Positions 1-8,143 of a DNA stretch of 64,000 nt are shown piece by piece (the first letter of the stretch is position 1; each line of letters opens with the position of its first letter). The position numbers were made by a program, and so were the translations under genes. Where the stretch lies: NCBI RefSeq assembly GCF_013093415.1, contig NZ_JABFBC010000003.1:1-64000 (forward strand). The letters run 5' to 3'. Source of the stretch: Halovulum dunhuangense. GTDB taxonomy: Bacteria > Pseudomonadota > Alphaproteobacteria > Rhodobacterales > Rhodobacteraceae. The notes under the pieces were generated by a model that was given only the letters and a program-made list of their open reading frames with translations, had not been told where the DNA came from and ran no database searches.

Positions 1-1
1 C

Positions 2-1288
2 GCGCAGATCATCCGCATGGTCGAGGAGGCGCAGGGGTCCAAGCTGCCGATCCAGGGCCTCGTGGACAAGATCACCATGTGGTTCGTGCCAGCGGTGATG
101 ACGCTTGCCGCACTGACGTTCGGCGTGTGGTTCTTCTTCGGCCCCGATCCGGCACTGACCTTCGGTCTCGTCAATGCGGTGGCCGTTCTGATCATCGCCT
201 GCCCATGTGCCATGGGCCTTGCCACGCCGACCTCGATCATGGTGGGCACCGGGCGCGGGGCGGAACTGGGTGTGCTGTTCCGCAAGGGCGACGCGCTGCA
301 GGGGTTGCAGGATGCCAAGGTCGTCGCGCTCGACAAGACCGGAACGCTGACCGAAGGCAAGCCGACCCTGACCGACCTCGTCCTGGCGGACGGGTTCGAG
401 CGTGCCGACGTGCTGTCCCGGATCGCCGCCGTGGAGGCCAAGTCCGAACACCCGATCGCCCGCGCCATCGTCGAAGCGGCCGAAGCCGAAGGGCTCATCC
501 TGCCCGCACTGAGCTCGTTCGAGAGCGTGACAGGTTACGGCGTCACCGCTGAGGCCGGAGGGATCCGCGTCGAGATCGGCGCCGACCGCTACATGGCACA
601 GCTGGGCCATGACGTGAGCGCCTTCGCAAGCACCGCCGCGCGGCTTGCCGATGAAGGCAAGTCGCCGCTCTACGCCGCCATCGGCGGGCGACTGGCCGCG
701 ATCATCGCGGTGGCCGATCCGATCAAGGAGACCACCCCCGAGGCGATCCGTGCGCTGCACGACCTCGGTCTCAAGGTCGCGATGATCACCGGCGACAACC
801 GGCGCACGGCCGAAGCCATCGCCCGGCATCTCGGGATCGACGAAGTGGTGGCCGAAGTGCTGCCGGACGGCAAGGTCGCGGCGATCAAGCGGCTCAAGGC
901 TCTCGGCTCCGTGGCCTTCGTCGGCGACGGCATCAACGACGCCCCCGCGCTGGCCGAGGCCGATGTGGGTCTGGCCATCGGAACCGGCACCGACGTTGCC
1001 ATCGAAGCCGCGGATGTCGTGCTGATGTCCGGCAGCCTGAAGGGCGTGCCGAACGCCATTGCGCTCAGCCGGGCCACGATGCGGAATATCCGGCAGAACC
1101 TGTTCTGGGCCTTCGCCTACAACGCCGCGCTGATCCCGGTTGCTGCCGGGGCGCTCTGGCCGGTGTCGGGCATTCTGCTGTCGCCCGTCTTCGCCGCCGG
1201 CGCGATGGCGCTGTCCTCGGTCTTTGTTCTGGGCAACGCGCTCCGGCTGCGCCGGTTCGCAGCGCCCATGGCCGAAGCGACACGCTGA
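2..1288 (+). CDS. copA: Copper-translocating P1B-type ATPase, C-terminal part (5' end outside window)
   Basis: This inner-membrane pump exports cytoplasmic Cu(I) using ATP. The frame is open from base 2, so the N-terminal metal-binding domains and first helices lie upstream of the window. Visible in order are a CPC metal-translocation motif in a membrane helix (about residue 67), the phosphorylation motif DKTGT (about 111), TGDN, the hinge motif GDGINDAP, and two closing helices. The CPC motif followed by AMGLATP is typical of Cu(I) P1B-1 pumps. A hairpin follows the stop, then a glutaredoxin gene. The CueR regulator 3 kb downstream supports a copper role. Silver is an alternative substrate. 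Confidence 0.95.
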   Translation, partial: AQIIRMVEEAQGSKLPIQGLVDKITMWFVPAVMTLAALTFGVWFFFGPDPALTFGLVNAVAVLIIACPCAMGLATPTSIMVGTGRGAELGVLFRKGDALQGLQDAKVVALDKTGTLTEGKPTLTDLVLADGFERADVLSRIAAVEAKSEHPIARAIVEAAEAEGLILPALSSFESVTGYGVTAEAGGIRVEIGADRYMAQLGHDVSAFASTAARLADEGKSPLYAAIGGRLAAIIAVADPIKETTPEAIRALHDLGLKVAMITGDNRRTAEAIARHLGIDEVVAEVLPDGKVAAIKRLKALGSVAFVGDGINDAPALAEADVGLAIGTGTDVAIEAADVVLMSGSLKGVPNAIALSRATMRNIRQNLFWAFAYNAALIPVAAGALWPVSGILLSPVFAAGAMALSSVFVLGNALRLRRFAAPMAEATR

Positions 1289-1295
1289 ACCTCCC

Positions 1296-1320
1296 GCGTC
1301 CCCGGCCCGACCGGGGACGC
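1296..1320 (+). terminator. Hairpin after copA
   Basis: A perfect 10-bp stem (arms 1296-1305 and 1311-1320) with a 5-base loop lies just after the copA stop and is followed by a C-rich then T-containing run. It could end copA transcription or only attenuate read-through into the glutaredoxin gene. Confidence 0.55.
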
Positions 1321-1359
1321 CCCCTTTACCCCATCACCATCCAACCGAGGAGACCCGCC

Positions 1360-1614
1360 ATGACCGTCACCGTCTATTCCACCCCGACCTGCCCGGACTG
1401 CCGCACGCTCAAGGCCTGGCTTGCCCGCCTCGGCATCGCCTACGCCGAACGCGATCTCACCGATCAGGCCGTGATGGACGAGGCCAAACGCCGCTTCGGA
1501 GTGCGCGTAGCCCCGATCACCGAGATCGGCGACTGGTTCACCTACGGCACGTTCGAGGACCAGAAGCCCCGCATCGAGGCCCGCCTGAAGGAGCTGGGGA
1601 CATGGCCGAACTGA
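1360..1614 (+). CDS. Glutaredoxin-family protein
   Basis: This 84-residue thioredoxin-fold protein has the redox motif CPDC at residues 11-14, preceded by the usual beta strand. The size matches a single-domain monothiol/dithiol glutaredoxin. The TVxP-like cis-proline region is seen as VAPITEIG near residue 50. It probably reduces disulfides or handles thiol-bound copper in the cytosol, given its place between copA and a resistance pump; that role is inference. A GAGGAGA ribosome-binding sequence precedes the ATG. Its 3' end overlaps the next gene by 13 bases, which suggests translational coupling. Confidence 0.85.
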   Translation: MTVTVYSTPTCPDCRTLKAWLARLGIAYAERDLTDQAVMDEAKRRFGVRVAPITEIGDWFTYGTFEDQKPRIEARLKELGTWPN

Positions 1615-2906
1615 CCCTCGACCCGCCGCGCGTCGACACCGGACGTCGCGCTCTGGTCCTCGGCACGTTCGGCCACACGGTCAACGACGCCTATACCGCC
1701 TTCCTGCCCGCGATGCTTCCGACTTTCCATCGCCAGCTCGGGCTCGACGAGGCGACGCTGGCCGGCCTCGTGGCGCTTTTCGCGCTGTCCGCCTCGCTTC
1801 CGGGTCCGCTGCTCGGACGCCTTTCGGACCGGTTCGGTGAGGTTCCCGTGACCGCAGCAAGCGTCCTCTTCAGCGCGGTACTGCTCAGTCTTCTCGCCGT
1901 CGTGCCGAGCGCGCCGCTCCTGTTTGCTCTTGTCGCCGTCGCCGGCTTCGGCTCAGCCGCAATCCACCCCGCGGGATCCATGCTGGTGCGGCGCGGCGCC
2001 CGGCGGCCGGAGTTTGCCGTCGCCCTGTTTTCCGCAGGCGGCATGCTCGGCTACGCCGCTGGCCCGGGCCTCATCGCCGTCGCGCGCGACCTGGCCGGGC
2101 CAGCGTTGCCCTTCGTTCTGATCCTGCCCGGCGTCCTTGCTGCGGCAGCGATCCACGCCTTCGCGCCGCGCAACGATGAGAACACGGTCCGCAAGGTCGC
2201 AGCAGCCCCGCGCTTCGACATGCGCCTCGTTCTCGGACCAGTCGGCCTTATCACGCTTGCCACTGCCTTTGCCTTCCTGCCAGCCACGGCGGTCCTCAAC
2301 GGTCTGCCGCTCTACCTGATGGAGCGGCACGGACTCTCCGGGGGCGATCCTGCAATCGCCGGCACGCTCAGCACCTTCTCGCTCGCCGCCGCGGCCGGTG
2401 GCATCGGCGTCGGGTTCCTCACCGCGCGCCTGCCGCGGACCTGGCTGCTCGCGGGCGTGATGTCCGCCGGGATGCCGGCCTTCCTTGCGCTGCTCTGGCT
2501 CACGCCGGGAACGACCCTGTTCGTCGCCGCGCTCGCCGCGGCGGGGGCGCTCAGCTACGCGGCGACCCCGATCCTCGTCGTCGCCGCGCAGGACTTCGCG
2601 CCGCGTGCCGGCGCCACCGCCGCTGGCATGGTCTTCGGTCTCGGCTTCGCTCTTGCGGGCCTCCTCTACTTCGGCATCGGCGCATTGCAGACGCAGATCG
2701 GGGTCGGACCCGCATTGTCGCTCGCCTTCGTCGCGCCAGCAGTTTCCGCGATCCTGTCCGTCCTGGTCCTGCGCCACACCCCGGCTGCGTCGTCTGTCTC
2801 GCTCGTCGAGACTGTGTGTGCCTGCGCCGCCGCAAGCGGTACCGGCATCGTCACCTGCGCCCTTTCGTGCGCCCTTTCCTGCAATGGAGTATCGAGAAAT
2901 GTCTGA
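1602..2906 (+). CDS. MFS transporter, fosmidomycin-resistance (Fsr)-like
   Basis: The protein has 434 residues and about 12 predicted membrane segments. The N-terminus has the FGHTVNDAY motif typical of Fsr-type drug/efflux carriers, and the GRLSDRFG sequence after helix 2 is the MFS signature A loop. I chose the ATG at 1602 because it precedes the first conserved segment and overlaps the glutaredoxin gene; the frame is open further upstream but that part is out-of-frame copA sequence. The last 30 residues are unusually Cys-rich (about five Cys), which could bind metal. Its neighbours suggest export of a copper complex or a toxic organic compound. The substrate cannot be told from sequence. 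Confidence 0.85.
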   Translation: MAELTLDPPRVDTGRRALVLGTFGHTVNDAYTAFLPAMLPTFHRQLGLDEATLAGLVALFALSASLPGPLLGRLSDRFGEVPVTAASVLFSAVLLSLLAVVPSAPLLFALVAVAGFGSAAIHPAGSMLVRRGARRPEFAVALFSAGGMLGYAAGPGLIAVARDLAGPALPFVLILPGVLAAAAIHAFAPRNDENTVRKVAAAPRFDMRLVLGPVGLITLATAFAFLPATAVLNGLPLYLMERHGLSGGDPAIAGTLSTFSLAAAAGGIGVGFLTARLPRTWLLAGVMSAGMPAFLALLWLTPGTTLFVAALAAAGALSYAATPILVVAAQDFAPRAGATAAGMVFGLGFALAGLLYFGIGALQTQIGVGPALSLAFVAPAVSAILSVLVLRHTPAASSVSLVETVCACAAASGTGIVTCALSCALSCNGVSRNV

Positions 2907-3930
2907 AGTTACCCTTCTCAACATCGGCCGGACCATTACGGTGCCGGACGGACAGACGATCCTCTCGGCTGCGCTGGCCGAAGGCATCGACTACCCGCAT
3001 GGCTGCAAGTCCGGCCGCTGTGGCAACTGCAAGTCGCGCCTCGCCAGCGGCGAGGTTGATCTTCTCGATCACTCGCGGTTTGCGCTCCCTCCCGAGGAAC
3101 GCGACAGTGGCCTGATCCTGCCCTGCCGAGCCGTGCCGAAGGGTCCGGTGAGCGTGGCCTGGTTGGGGGACGAGCACGCAGTAAGCCATTCTGTCCGCGA
3201 AATGTCTGCGGAAGTCGTGGGCACCGAACTTCTCACGCACGACATCCTGCGCCTGCGGCTCCGGGTGGACGGCGCCCCGCTTCAGTTCGCGCCCGGCCAA
3301 TACGCGACGCTCAAGCTGCCGGGCGTGGCCGCACGCGACTACTCGATGGCGAACCCGCCGGGCGCAGAGGTACTTGAGTTCCACGTCCGGCGCGTACCCG
3401 ATGGGCGAACCTCGACGGCAATCCATGACCGCCTCCGCGTCGGTGATCGCCTCGGCATCACCGGCCCCCACGGCACGGCGCACCTGCGGACCGGGCATAC
3501 CGGTCCGATCCTCGCCGTGGCCGGCGGCTCCGGGCTTGCACCGATCCTGTCGATCCTGGAAAGCGCCGTCGCGCAGGGCATGCGCCAGCCCATCCGCGTC
3601 TATGTCGGCGGGCGGGACGAGCGCGACCTCTATGGTCTCGACCAGCTGGCCGCCCTCGCGGCACAGCATGGCAACATGAGCGTGACGCCCGTGCTGTCGG
3701 CGCCGTCAGCGCCTACCGTCAGGCGGACAGGATTTCTGCATGCCGCCATCCGCGCAGACCTGCAGGATCTGGACGGCTGGAAGGTCTATACCGCCGGCCC
3801 GCCGGTGATGATCGACGCCTTGACGGACGTCGTTCTGGCCTCCGGCCTTCAGTCGGCCGATCTGCACGCAGACGTGTTCTTCACGCCTGAGAATGCAGCG
3901 GGGGCCAGCGACGTCGCAGCCGCCAGTTGA
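2899..3930 (+). CDS. 2Fe-2S ferredoxin/FAD/NAD(P)H oxidoreductase
   Basis: This is a 343-residue three-domain electron-transfer flavoprotein like the reductase components of ring-hydroxylating oxygenases and the CDP-6-deoxyhexulose reductase family. A plant-type 2Fe-2S domain comes first, with Cys36, Cys41, Cys44 and Cys76 as ligands. An FAD-binding domain follows with RDYSM near residue 140, then an NAD(P) domain with GGSGLAP and a closing AGPP motif. It overlaps the upstream MFS gene by 8 bases, so the two are probably co-translated. No oxygenase partner lies nearby except the small ABM-like protein downstream on the other strand. Its role in a copper cluster is unclear. Confidence 0.88.
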   Translation: MSEVTLLNIGRTITVPDGQTILSAALAEGIDYPHGCKSGRCGNCKSRLASGEVDLLDHSRFALPPEERDSGLILPCRAVPKGPVSVAWLGDEHAVSHSVREMSAEVVGTELLTHDILRLRLRVDGAPLQFAPGQYATLKLPGVAARDYSMANPPGAEVLEFHVRRVPDGRTSTAIHDRLRVGDRLGITGPHGTAHLRTGHTGPILAVAGGSGLAPILSILESAVAQGMRQPIRVYVGGRDERDLYGLDQLAALAAQHGNMSVTPVLSAPSAPTVRRTGFLHAAIRADLQDLDGWKVYTAGPPVMIDALTDVVLASGLQSADLHADVFFTPENAAGASDVAAAS

Positions 3931-3945
3931 GACGCAGAAAAAGCG

Positions 3946-3978
3946 ACGTGCCACGAGGGAGGTATCCTCGTGGCACGT
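3946..3978. terminator. Strong bidirectional hairpin
   Basis: A 13-bp perfect stem (arms 3946-3958 and 3966-3978) with a 7-base loop sits between the converging reductase gene and the ABM-like gene. It is preceded by an A-rich run and can serve both directions. Confidence 0.7.
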
Positions 3979-4031
3979 GGTCTCTTGGTTGTGACCTTGA
4001 GCAGTCCGGACGCTTGCTGGACGTGCGCGCC

Positions 4032-4337
4032 TTATGTCGGCAAGTCGGCGAGCAGGTGGACGTCGTAGCGCTCCAGGGTCTGCTCTCCCTGAAGGAACCC
4101 CGCGGCAAGGATCGCGCTGACGGTCCGGGTGTAGGAGTCGGATCCGGCAAGGTCCGCGACCGACCCCGCATCCTGCCAAAGGGTCAGCACCACGCAATCC
4201 TCACCGCGGCGCATCATGGCGACACCAAGAAATCCGGGCTGCTGACGGAACATCGGCAGCGAGATCTCTCTGGCGAACGCCTCGTATTCGGCGGCACGCG
4301 CCTCGTCGACACGTGTCGTCCACATCCTGCCGATCAT
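4032..4337 (-). CDS. ABM-domain (antibiotic biosynthesis monooxygenase-like) small protein
   Basis: This 101-residue protein has the dimeric ferredoxin-like alpha/beta fold pattern of the ABM/EthD group. It opens with MWTTRV, carries the QPGFLG segment near residue 34, and then VVLTLWQDAGSV before the second helix. Family members act as cofactor-free monooxygenases, haem-degrading enzymes or stress proteins, so the exact reaction is unknown. It lies 72 bases after cueR on the same strand and probably shares its copper-responsive transcript. It converges on the reductase gene across a strong hairpin. Confidence 0.7.
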   Translation of the reverse strand: MIGRMWTTRVDEARAAEYEAFAREISLPMFRQQPGFLGVAMMRRGEDCVVLTLWQDAGSVADLAGSDSYTRTVSAILAAGFLQGEQTLERYDVHLLADLPT

Positions 4338-4409
4338 GGTCTGCCCTCCGGGGCCCGGAAATCTACTGCCAGCGTCCTGACCGCGGACAGCCCCAATGCC
4401 TGAGAGCTG

Positions 4410-4862
4410 TCAGCCTGCTACGGCGAAGCTTCGGCGCGAGGCCTTCTTGCGCGCCGGCTTGGCGGGCACTTCCTCCTCTGTGCTCAGGCCGGTCAGGATC
4501 GGGCAGTCGGGTCGGCTGTCGCCATGGCAGTGATGCGCGAGGTGCTGCAGCGTGCCGATCATCTCATCGAGCTCCCGGCGGCGTTGCTCCAGTTCGCGAA
4601 CGTGGTCGAGCGCCAGCGCTTTCACGTCCGCACTGGCGCGGCTTCCGTCCTGCCAGAGATCCAGAAGCGACGCGATCTGCTTCACCTGGAACCCGAGGTC
4701 GCGGGCCCGCCGCACGAAGCGCAGCATCGCGACGTTCTTGTCCGAATAGACCCGATAGCCCGAATACGCCCTGAGGGCCGGGCGGACGAGACCGATTTCT
4801 TCGTAGTAGCGCAGCATCTTCACCGAGATGCCGGTCGCCTTCGAGGCTTCTCCGATATTCAT
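4410..4862 (-). CDS. cueR: Copper-responsive MerR-family regulator
   Basis: This 150-residue MerR-type activator has a winged helix-turn-helix at residues 1-70 (INIGEA-like start, LRYYEEIGL motif), a long dimerisation helix, and a C-terminal metal loop with Cys112 and Cys120 in HCHGDSRPDCPIL. The two Cys are at the same positions as the Cu(I) ligands of Escherichia coli CueR. I chose the ATG at 4862 over the upstream one at 4913 because it gives the family's standard N-terminus and leaves the operator outside the gene. A CueR-type operator lies at 4912-4935, so the gene is probably autoregulated. Confidence 0.92.
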   Translation of the reverse strand: MNIGEASKATGISVKMLRYYEEIGLVRPALRAYSGYRVYSDKNVAMLRFVRRARDLGFQVKQIASLLDLWQDGSRASADVKALALDHVRELEQRRRELDEMIGTLQHLAHHCHGDSRPDCPILTGLSTEEEVPAKPARKKASRRSFAVAG

Positions 4863-4909
4863 GGCATGGCTCCGTTTCAGTCCGGCGATGCCGGGATCGA
4901 ATCCTTCCT

Positions 4910-4935
4910 GCACCCTCCCATCATTGGAGGGTCAA
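4910..4935 (-). promoter_or_regulatory. CueR-type promoter/operator 1 (towards cueR)
   Basis: The minus strand reads TTGACC (4935-4930), followed by a 21-bp palindrome (4912-4932, arms ACCCTCC/GGAGGGT). About 20 bases after the -35 is AGGAAG, also found after operator 3. The dyad between -35 and -10 with a long spacer is the hallmark of MerR-family promoters. Confidence 0.75.
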
Positions 4936-4954
4936 CAGGGTTTTCGTGCAACGG

Positions 4955-5152
4955 TCAAAGAAACGGTGGCTTTGGAGCGGCACACAGAAGGGGCGGCGTC
5001 CGGACAAGATCAGACTCCAGCAGGATTTGCTCCTCTATATCAGTGCCTTCGATGTCAGGCAGGATCATGCGCTCGAGCGTCGCGGTTCTCAGGATGCTGA
5101 GAAGATGTCCGAGCAGCGAGGGGCGGACAGGGACTGGAACGGAATCGGTCAT
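4955..5152 (-). CDS. Small ORF of unknown function behind a CueR-type promoter
   Basis: This 65-codon frame begins at an ATG with a GGAGAA ribosome-binding sequence 6 bases upstream, and 45 bases downstream of CueR-type operator 2. The product has no signal peptide, metal motif or clear membrane segment; it has an amphipathic LLGHLLSILRTATLER helix, an acidic middle and a proline-rich end. I do not recognise a family. The evidence is the promoter, the ribosome-binding site and position, so it could be non-coding leader sequence instead. Confidence 0.4.
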   Translation of the reverse strand: MTDSVPVPVRPSLLGHLLSILRTATLERMILPDIEGTDIEEQILLESDLVRTPPLLCAAPKPPFL

Positions 5153-5195
5153 CGGAGTTCTCCAGGGTGAATGGTGGTCAGTCGAATCACCTTCT

Positions 5196-5221
5196 CGGGC
5201 CTCCAAGGGAGGGAGGGTCAA
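5196..5221 (-). promoter_or_regulatory. CueR-type promoter/operator 2 (towards the small ORF)
   Basis: The minus strand has TTGACC (5221-5216) followed by an imperfect dyad (5200-5216, arms CCTCC/GGAGG) and GAGAAG about 19 bases after the -35. The layout copies operators 1 and 3, with a poorer palindrome. Confidence 0.55.
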
Positions 5222-5294
5222 TGCCGAACCGAACGAGCATCGAGCATCTCGAGGAAATCTTCGCATGGCGCCCCCTGACACGCTGGGAGGCGCG

Positions 5295-5325
5295 TTGACC
5301 CTGCCATCATTGGAACCCCGAGGAA
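5295..5325 (+). promoter_or_regulatory. CueR-type promoter/operator 3 (towards the DHA2 pump)
   Basis: TTGACC at 5295-5300 is followed by CTGCCATCATTGGAACC, sharing the core CCATCATTGG with operator 1, and then AGGAAG about 20 bases after the -35. It ends about 55 bases before the pump's start codon. Confidence 0.7.
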
Positions 5326-5380
5326 GCTGGGCAGCCGCACGAATCGCTGCGGTCCAACTGCAACCAGAGGATTTCCTCCG

Positions 5381-6796
5381 ATGTCACTTCCCAATCCCGA
5401 TCCAAAGCGGTGGGCGGCGCTTGCACTCCTGTGCGCAGCGCAGTTCATCGTCATCCTCGACACCTCGATCATTGGTGTCGCGCTTCCCGCCATCCAGGCC
5501 GATCTCGGGTTCACCGACGATGGGCTGAGCTGGATCTTCAATGCCTACGTGATCGCCTTCGGCGGCCTTCTGCTGCTCGGCGGCAAGCTCGCCGACGTGG
5601 TCGGCGCGCGCCGCATCTTCCTCTCGGGCTTCGGCATCCTGACCGCGTCCTCTCTGGTCGCGGGGCTTGCCGATAGCCAGGCCATCCTTCTTGCAGGGCG
5701 CGCCTTGCAAGGTGTCGGGGCGGCTTTGATCGCACCCGCTGCGCTGTCCATTCTCATGCGCCTCTTCGGCGCGCGCCCGGCCGAGCTTGGCCGCGCGTTC
5801 GGGTTCTGGGGTGCCTCCGCCGCAGCCGGCGGGACCGCTGGCGTCTTCCTTGGCGGTGTCATCACCGAGTGGATGAGCTGGACCTGGACGTTCCTTGTAA
5901 ACGTCCCGCTGGGTCTTGCCGTGCTTGCCATCGGTCCCGCCGTGCTTCGGAAGATTCCGGGATCGCGGGGCAAGATCGGCGTGATCGACTCGGTGCTTGT
6001 GACCGGCGCGATCGTGGCGGCAGTCTATGCCATCGTCACCGGAGAGCATGTCGGCTGGCTGGTGCCTCAGACCCTCGCCCTTCTGGGTGCCGCGGTCGGT
6101 CTGCTGATCCTGTTCCTGATCGTCCAGGCCAAGTCGCGTTCGCCGCTTCTGCCGCTGCGCCTGTTCCGGGCACCGGGCCTTGGGGCTGGCAATCTTGTCA
6201 TGGCGCTCCTGGGCGCTGCCTGGATTCCACTGTGGTTCTTCCTGAACCTCTATCTCCAGTCGGTGCTGAACCTGTCGGCCTTCGGGTCGGGCCTCGCGCT
6301 CCTGCCGATGACGCTGGTCATCATGGTGTTCATGGTGAAGCTCACCGGTCCCCTGATCGGCCGTTTCGGTGTGAAGCCCGTCATGATCACCGGTCTCCTG
6401 GCGCTTAGCGGCGCCCTCGGTCTGCTGGCGACGATCCCTGCAGACGGCACCTATCTTGCCTCGGTCCTTCCGGCTTCGCTGATCGCCGCGCTCGGCATGT
6501 CGCTGGCCTATATCCCAGTCACGATGACCGGCATGGGAGGCGCGGCACCCGAGGATACCGGGCTGGCTTCCGGTCTGATCAACACGACCTACCAGGTGGG
6601 ATCTGCGCTTGGACTCGCCGTGATGGTTTCGGTAGCGGCCTCGCAACTCGCCGGCACGCCGCACGAGGCCGTAGATGTCCTGTCGGGGTATCGGGCCGCC
6701 TTCCTGGGTGCCGCCGTCGTCGGACTGCTGGCCAGCGCCGTTGCCGCCGTCTTCGTGCGAGGGAACGGGACGGTGGCAAACGTTCCCGTGGGCTGA
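5381..6796 (+). CDS. MFS drug transporter, DHA2 (EmrB/QacA) family
   Basis: This 471-residue inner-membrane antiporter has about 14 predicted helices. It shows the DHA2 hallmarks: LDTSIIGVALPAI in helix 1, a WIFNAYVI segment, GGKLADVVGARR as loop motif A, and FLVNVPLG at the end of helix 6. Family members export lipophilic drugs or fatty acids with protons. A GAGG sequence lies upstream of the ATG. The CueR-type promoter in front suggests copper-induced expression, which is unusual for this family. A GC-rich hairpin follows the gene. Confidence 0.9.
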   Translation: MSLPNPDPKRWAALALLCAAQFIVILDTSIIGVALPAIQADLGFTDDGLSWIFNAYVIAFGGLLLLGGKLADVVGARRIFLSGFGILTASSLVAGLADSQAILLAGRALQGVGAALIAPAALSILMRLFGARPAELGRAFGFWGASAAAGGTAGVFLGGVITEWMSWTWTFLVNVPLGLAVLAIGPAVLRKIPGSRGKIGVIDSVLVTGAIVAAVYAIVTGEHVGWLVPQTLALLGAAVGLLILFLIVQAKSRSPLLPLRLFRAPGLGAGNLVMALLGAAWIPLWFFLNLYLQSVLNLSAFGSGLALLPMTLVIMVFMVKLTGPLIGRFGVKPVMITGLLALSGALGLLATIPADGTYLASVLPASLIAALGMSLAYIPVTMTGMGGAAPEDTGLASGLINTTYQVGSALGLAVMVSVAASQLAGTPHEAVDVLSGYRAAFLGAAVVGLLASAVAAVFVRGNGTVANVPVG

Positions 6797-6805
6797 TGAC
6801 GACAA

Positions 6806-6831
6806 CGCCTCCGGCCCTACGGCCGGAGGCG
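6806..6831 (+). terminator. Hairpin after the DHA2 pump
   Basis: An 11-bp perfect stem with a 4-base loop (arms 6806-6816 and 6821-6831) lies 10 bases after the stop codon. There is no T-run. Confidence 0.6.
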
Positions 6832-6989
6832 CATTCGGCAATGCGCGTCACGAGAGCGGAGGAGCCACGGCGAGATCGTGAACCTCGCTTTGCGGGTCCT
6901 CTGGTTGTCCGAAAAATCGGATGGGCCTTACACGATCGCTGTACGATGCTTGGGAGGAACTCGCCGGATTGGCAGAGCGGATTGGGGAA

Positions 6990-7281
6990 AGGCTCGTCTC
7001 CGCTCTCGAGCGGCATCAGTGGGAAGCGCGTGGGACGGAATCTGGAAGTCCTAGATAGGACGGAGGAGCCATGCTGCCGGGTGTCGGCAATTCCGGGCGG
7101 TCAGGGGGCCGATCCTTATACATACGGGCGGTCGGGTGTCGTCCGGAGGTTCGACTGTCCCAGGTTAAGGGCGCATTGCACCCTGAGAGCCCCAGAAACC
7201 CGTCGCTGACGGCCGCTAGGTGTGTCCGGCATAGTGACATATGCGCAACACGACTCGCGCCTCCTGCACCGCTCTCAGCGC
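6990..7281 (+). repeat. Direct repeat, copy A (about 290 bp)
   Basis: This stretch recurs at 7509-7800 in the same orientation with a constant offset of 518-519 bases. The best matches are the core around 7043-7080, the segment near 7165-7215 containing GCGCATTGCACCCTGAG and CCAGAAACCCGTCGCTGACG, and the end CTCTCAGCGC. Short inverted repeats occur inside. No convincing protein is encoded on either strand. Confidence 0.8.
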
Positions 7282-7508
7282 ATTTTCAGAACGGACGGTT
7301 GTTCAGGAGAGGCCGGTCGCCATGGTGCAGCCTGCAGTGCCTGTCCCAGCCTGGGGGCCGGTTCGGGTCTTTCGTCGTCTCGTAAGAGATCCTCTCTAAC
7401 AGCCGGTCCATATCGATGGATCTGCCGTTCTCGTCTCCCTCCCTCCGGATCGACACTTGGCGCCCCACCATAGAGATCATCAGACCCGACGCGGGGCCCT
7501 CGCCGCGG
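7282..7508. other. Spacer between the two repeats, no clear gene
   Basis: The 227 bases contain part of a 64-codon minus-strand frame (7286-7480) with plausible protein-like composition (DMDRLLERISYETTKDPNR) but no ribosome-binding site or recognised family. I see no RNA gene. Confidence 0.3.
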
Positions 7509-7800
7509 AGGCTCGCTCCCGCTCACCGCCTGTATCGGTGGCGGCGGAGCCGGGAGAGGCTGGAAGTCTTGGTCAGGGCCACGGACCCATGCTGCCGGGT
7601 AGAGGCAATTCTGGGTGCGAAGGGGACGGATCCTTATACCTGGCGGTGATAATGAGCAGTCCTGAGCTCCGGCTGTCCAAGGCTCAGGGCGCATTGCACC
7701 CTGAGGGCCCCAGAAACCCGTCGCTGACGGCCGCTAGGGGTGCTGGGTGAGTGTTGCATATGAGCAACATAACTCGCGGCTCCTGCGCCGCTCTCAGCGC
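7509..7800 (+). repeat. Direct repeat, copy B (about 290 bp)
   Basis: This is the second copy of the unit at 6990-7281. It holds a better palindrome than copy A (CTCAGGG-N9-CCCTGAG near 7683) and GTTGC-N6-GCAAC near 7753. The copies differ at many positions, so the duplication is old or the copies arrived separately. Confidence 0.8.
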
Positions 7801-8143
7801 CTCTCAGGTCGGCCATCTGGCGCGGTGGGGTGCCCGGCTCCGGCGCTGCGCAGTCTGCTCGCGCTAAGGCGGCCGATCGGGGTGCTCTACGGGAATGTCG
7901 CCGTCACGCCCGAGGTGTGGGAGGTCAGGCCACACTCGTCGCTAGGTAACCGGATGCTGACCCAAGCGCGCCGGATGCTTGAGCAATTTGACGGCTTCGC
8001 GCCCGACGCGTTTGCGCAAGACGTGAGGCCGAATGCCCATCTCTGGCCTGCAGATCCTTGTTATGATCGAGGGACCAGCGGACGCAGGTCAGGATGGCAC
8101 CGCGCAGCCGACGTTCCGGTGCGCGGGCCTTGATCAATAGTCT
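7801..8143. other. Non-coding stretch with a possible transposase scrap
   Basis: The only recognisable item is EVRPHSSLGN encoded at 7921-7950 (+), which resembles the C-terminal motif of IS3-type transposases. The sequence around it does not continue the match. Nothing else is seen. Confidence 0.3.

Noticed and set aside
5221-5298. 25-codon ORF as a leader peptide before the DHA2 pump
   Set aside because: It ends at the promoter -35 of the pump, so it would not be on the pump's transcript, and it lacks a ribosome-binding site.
7921-7950. IS3 transposase remnant (EVRPHSSLGN)
   Set aside because: Only ten residues match and neither flank continues. It is kept as a remark, not called a gene.
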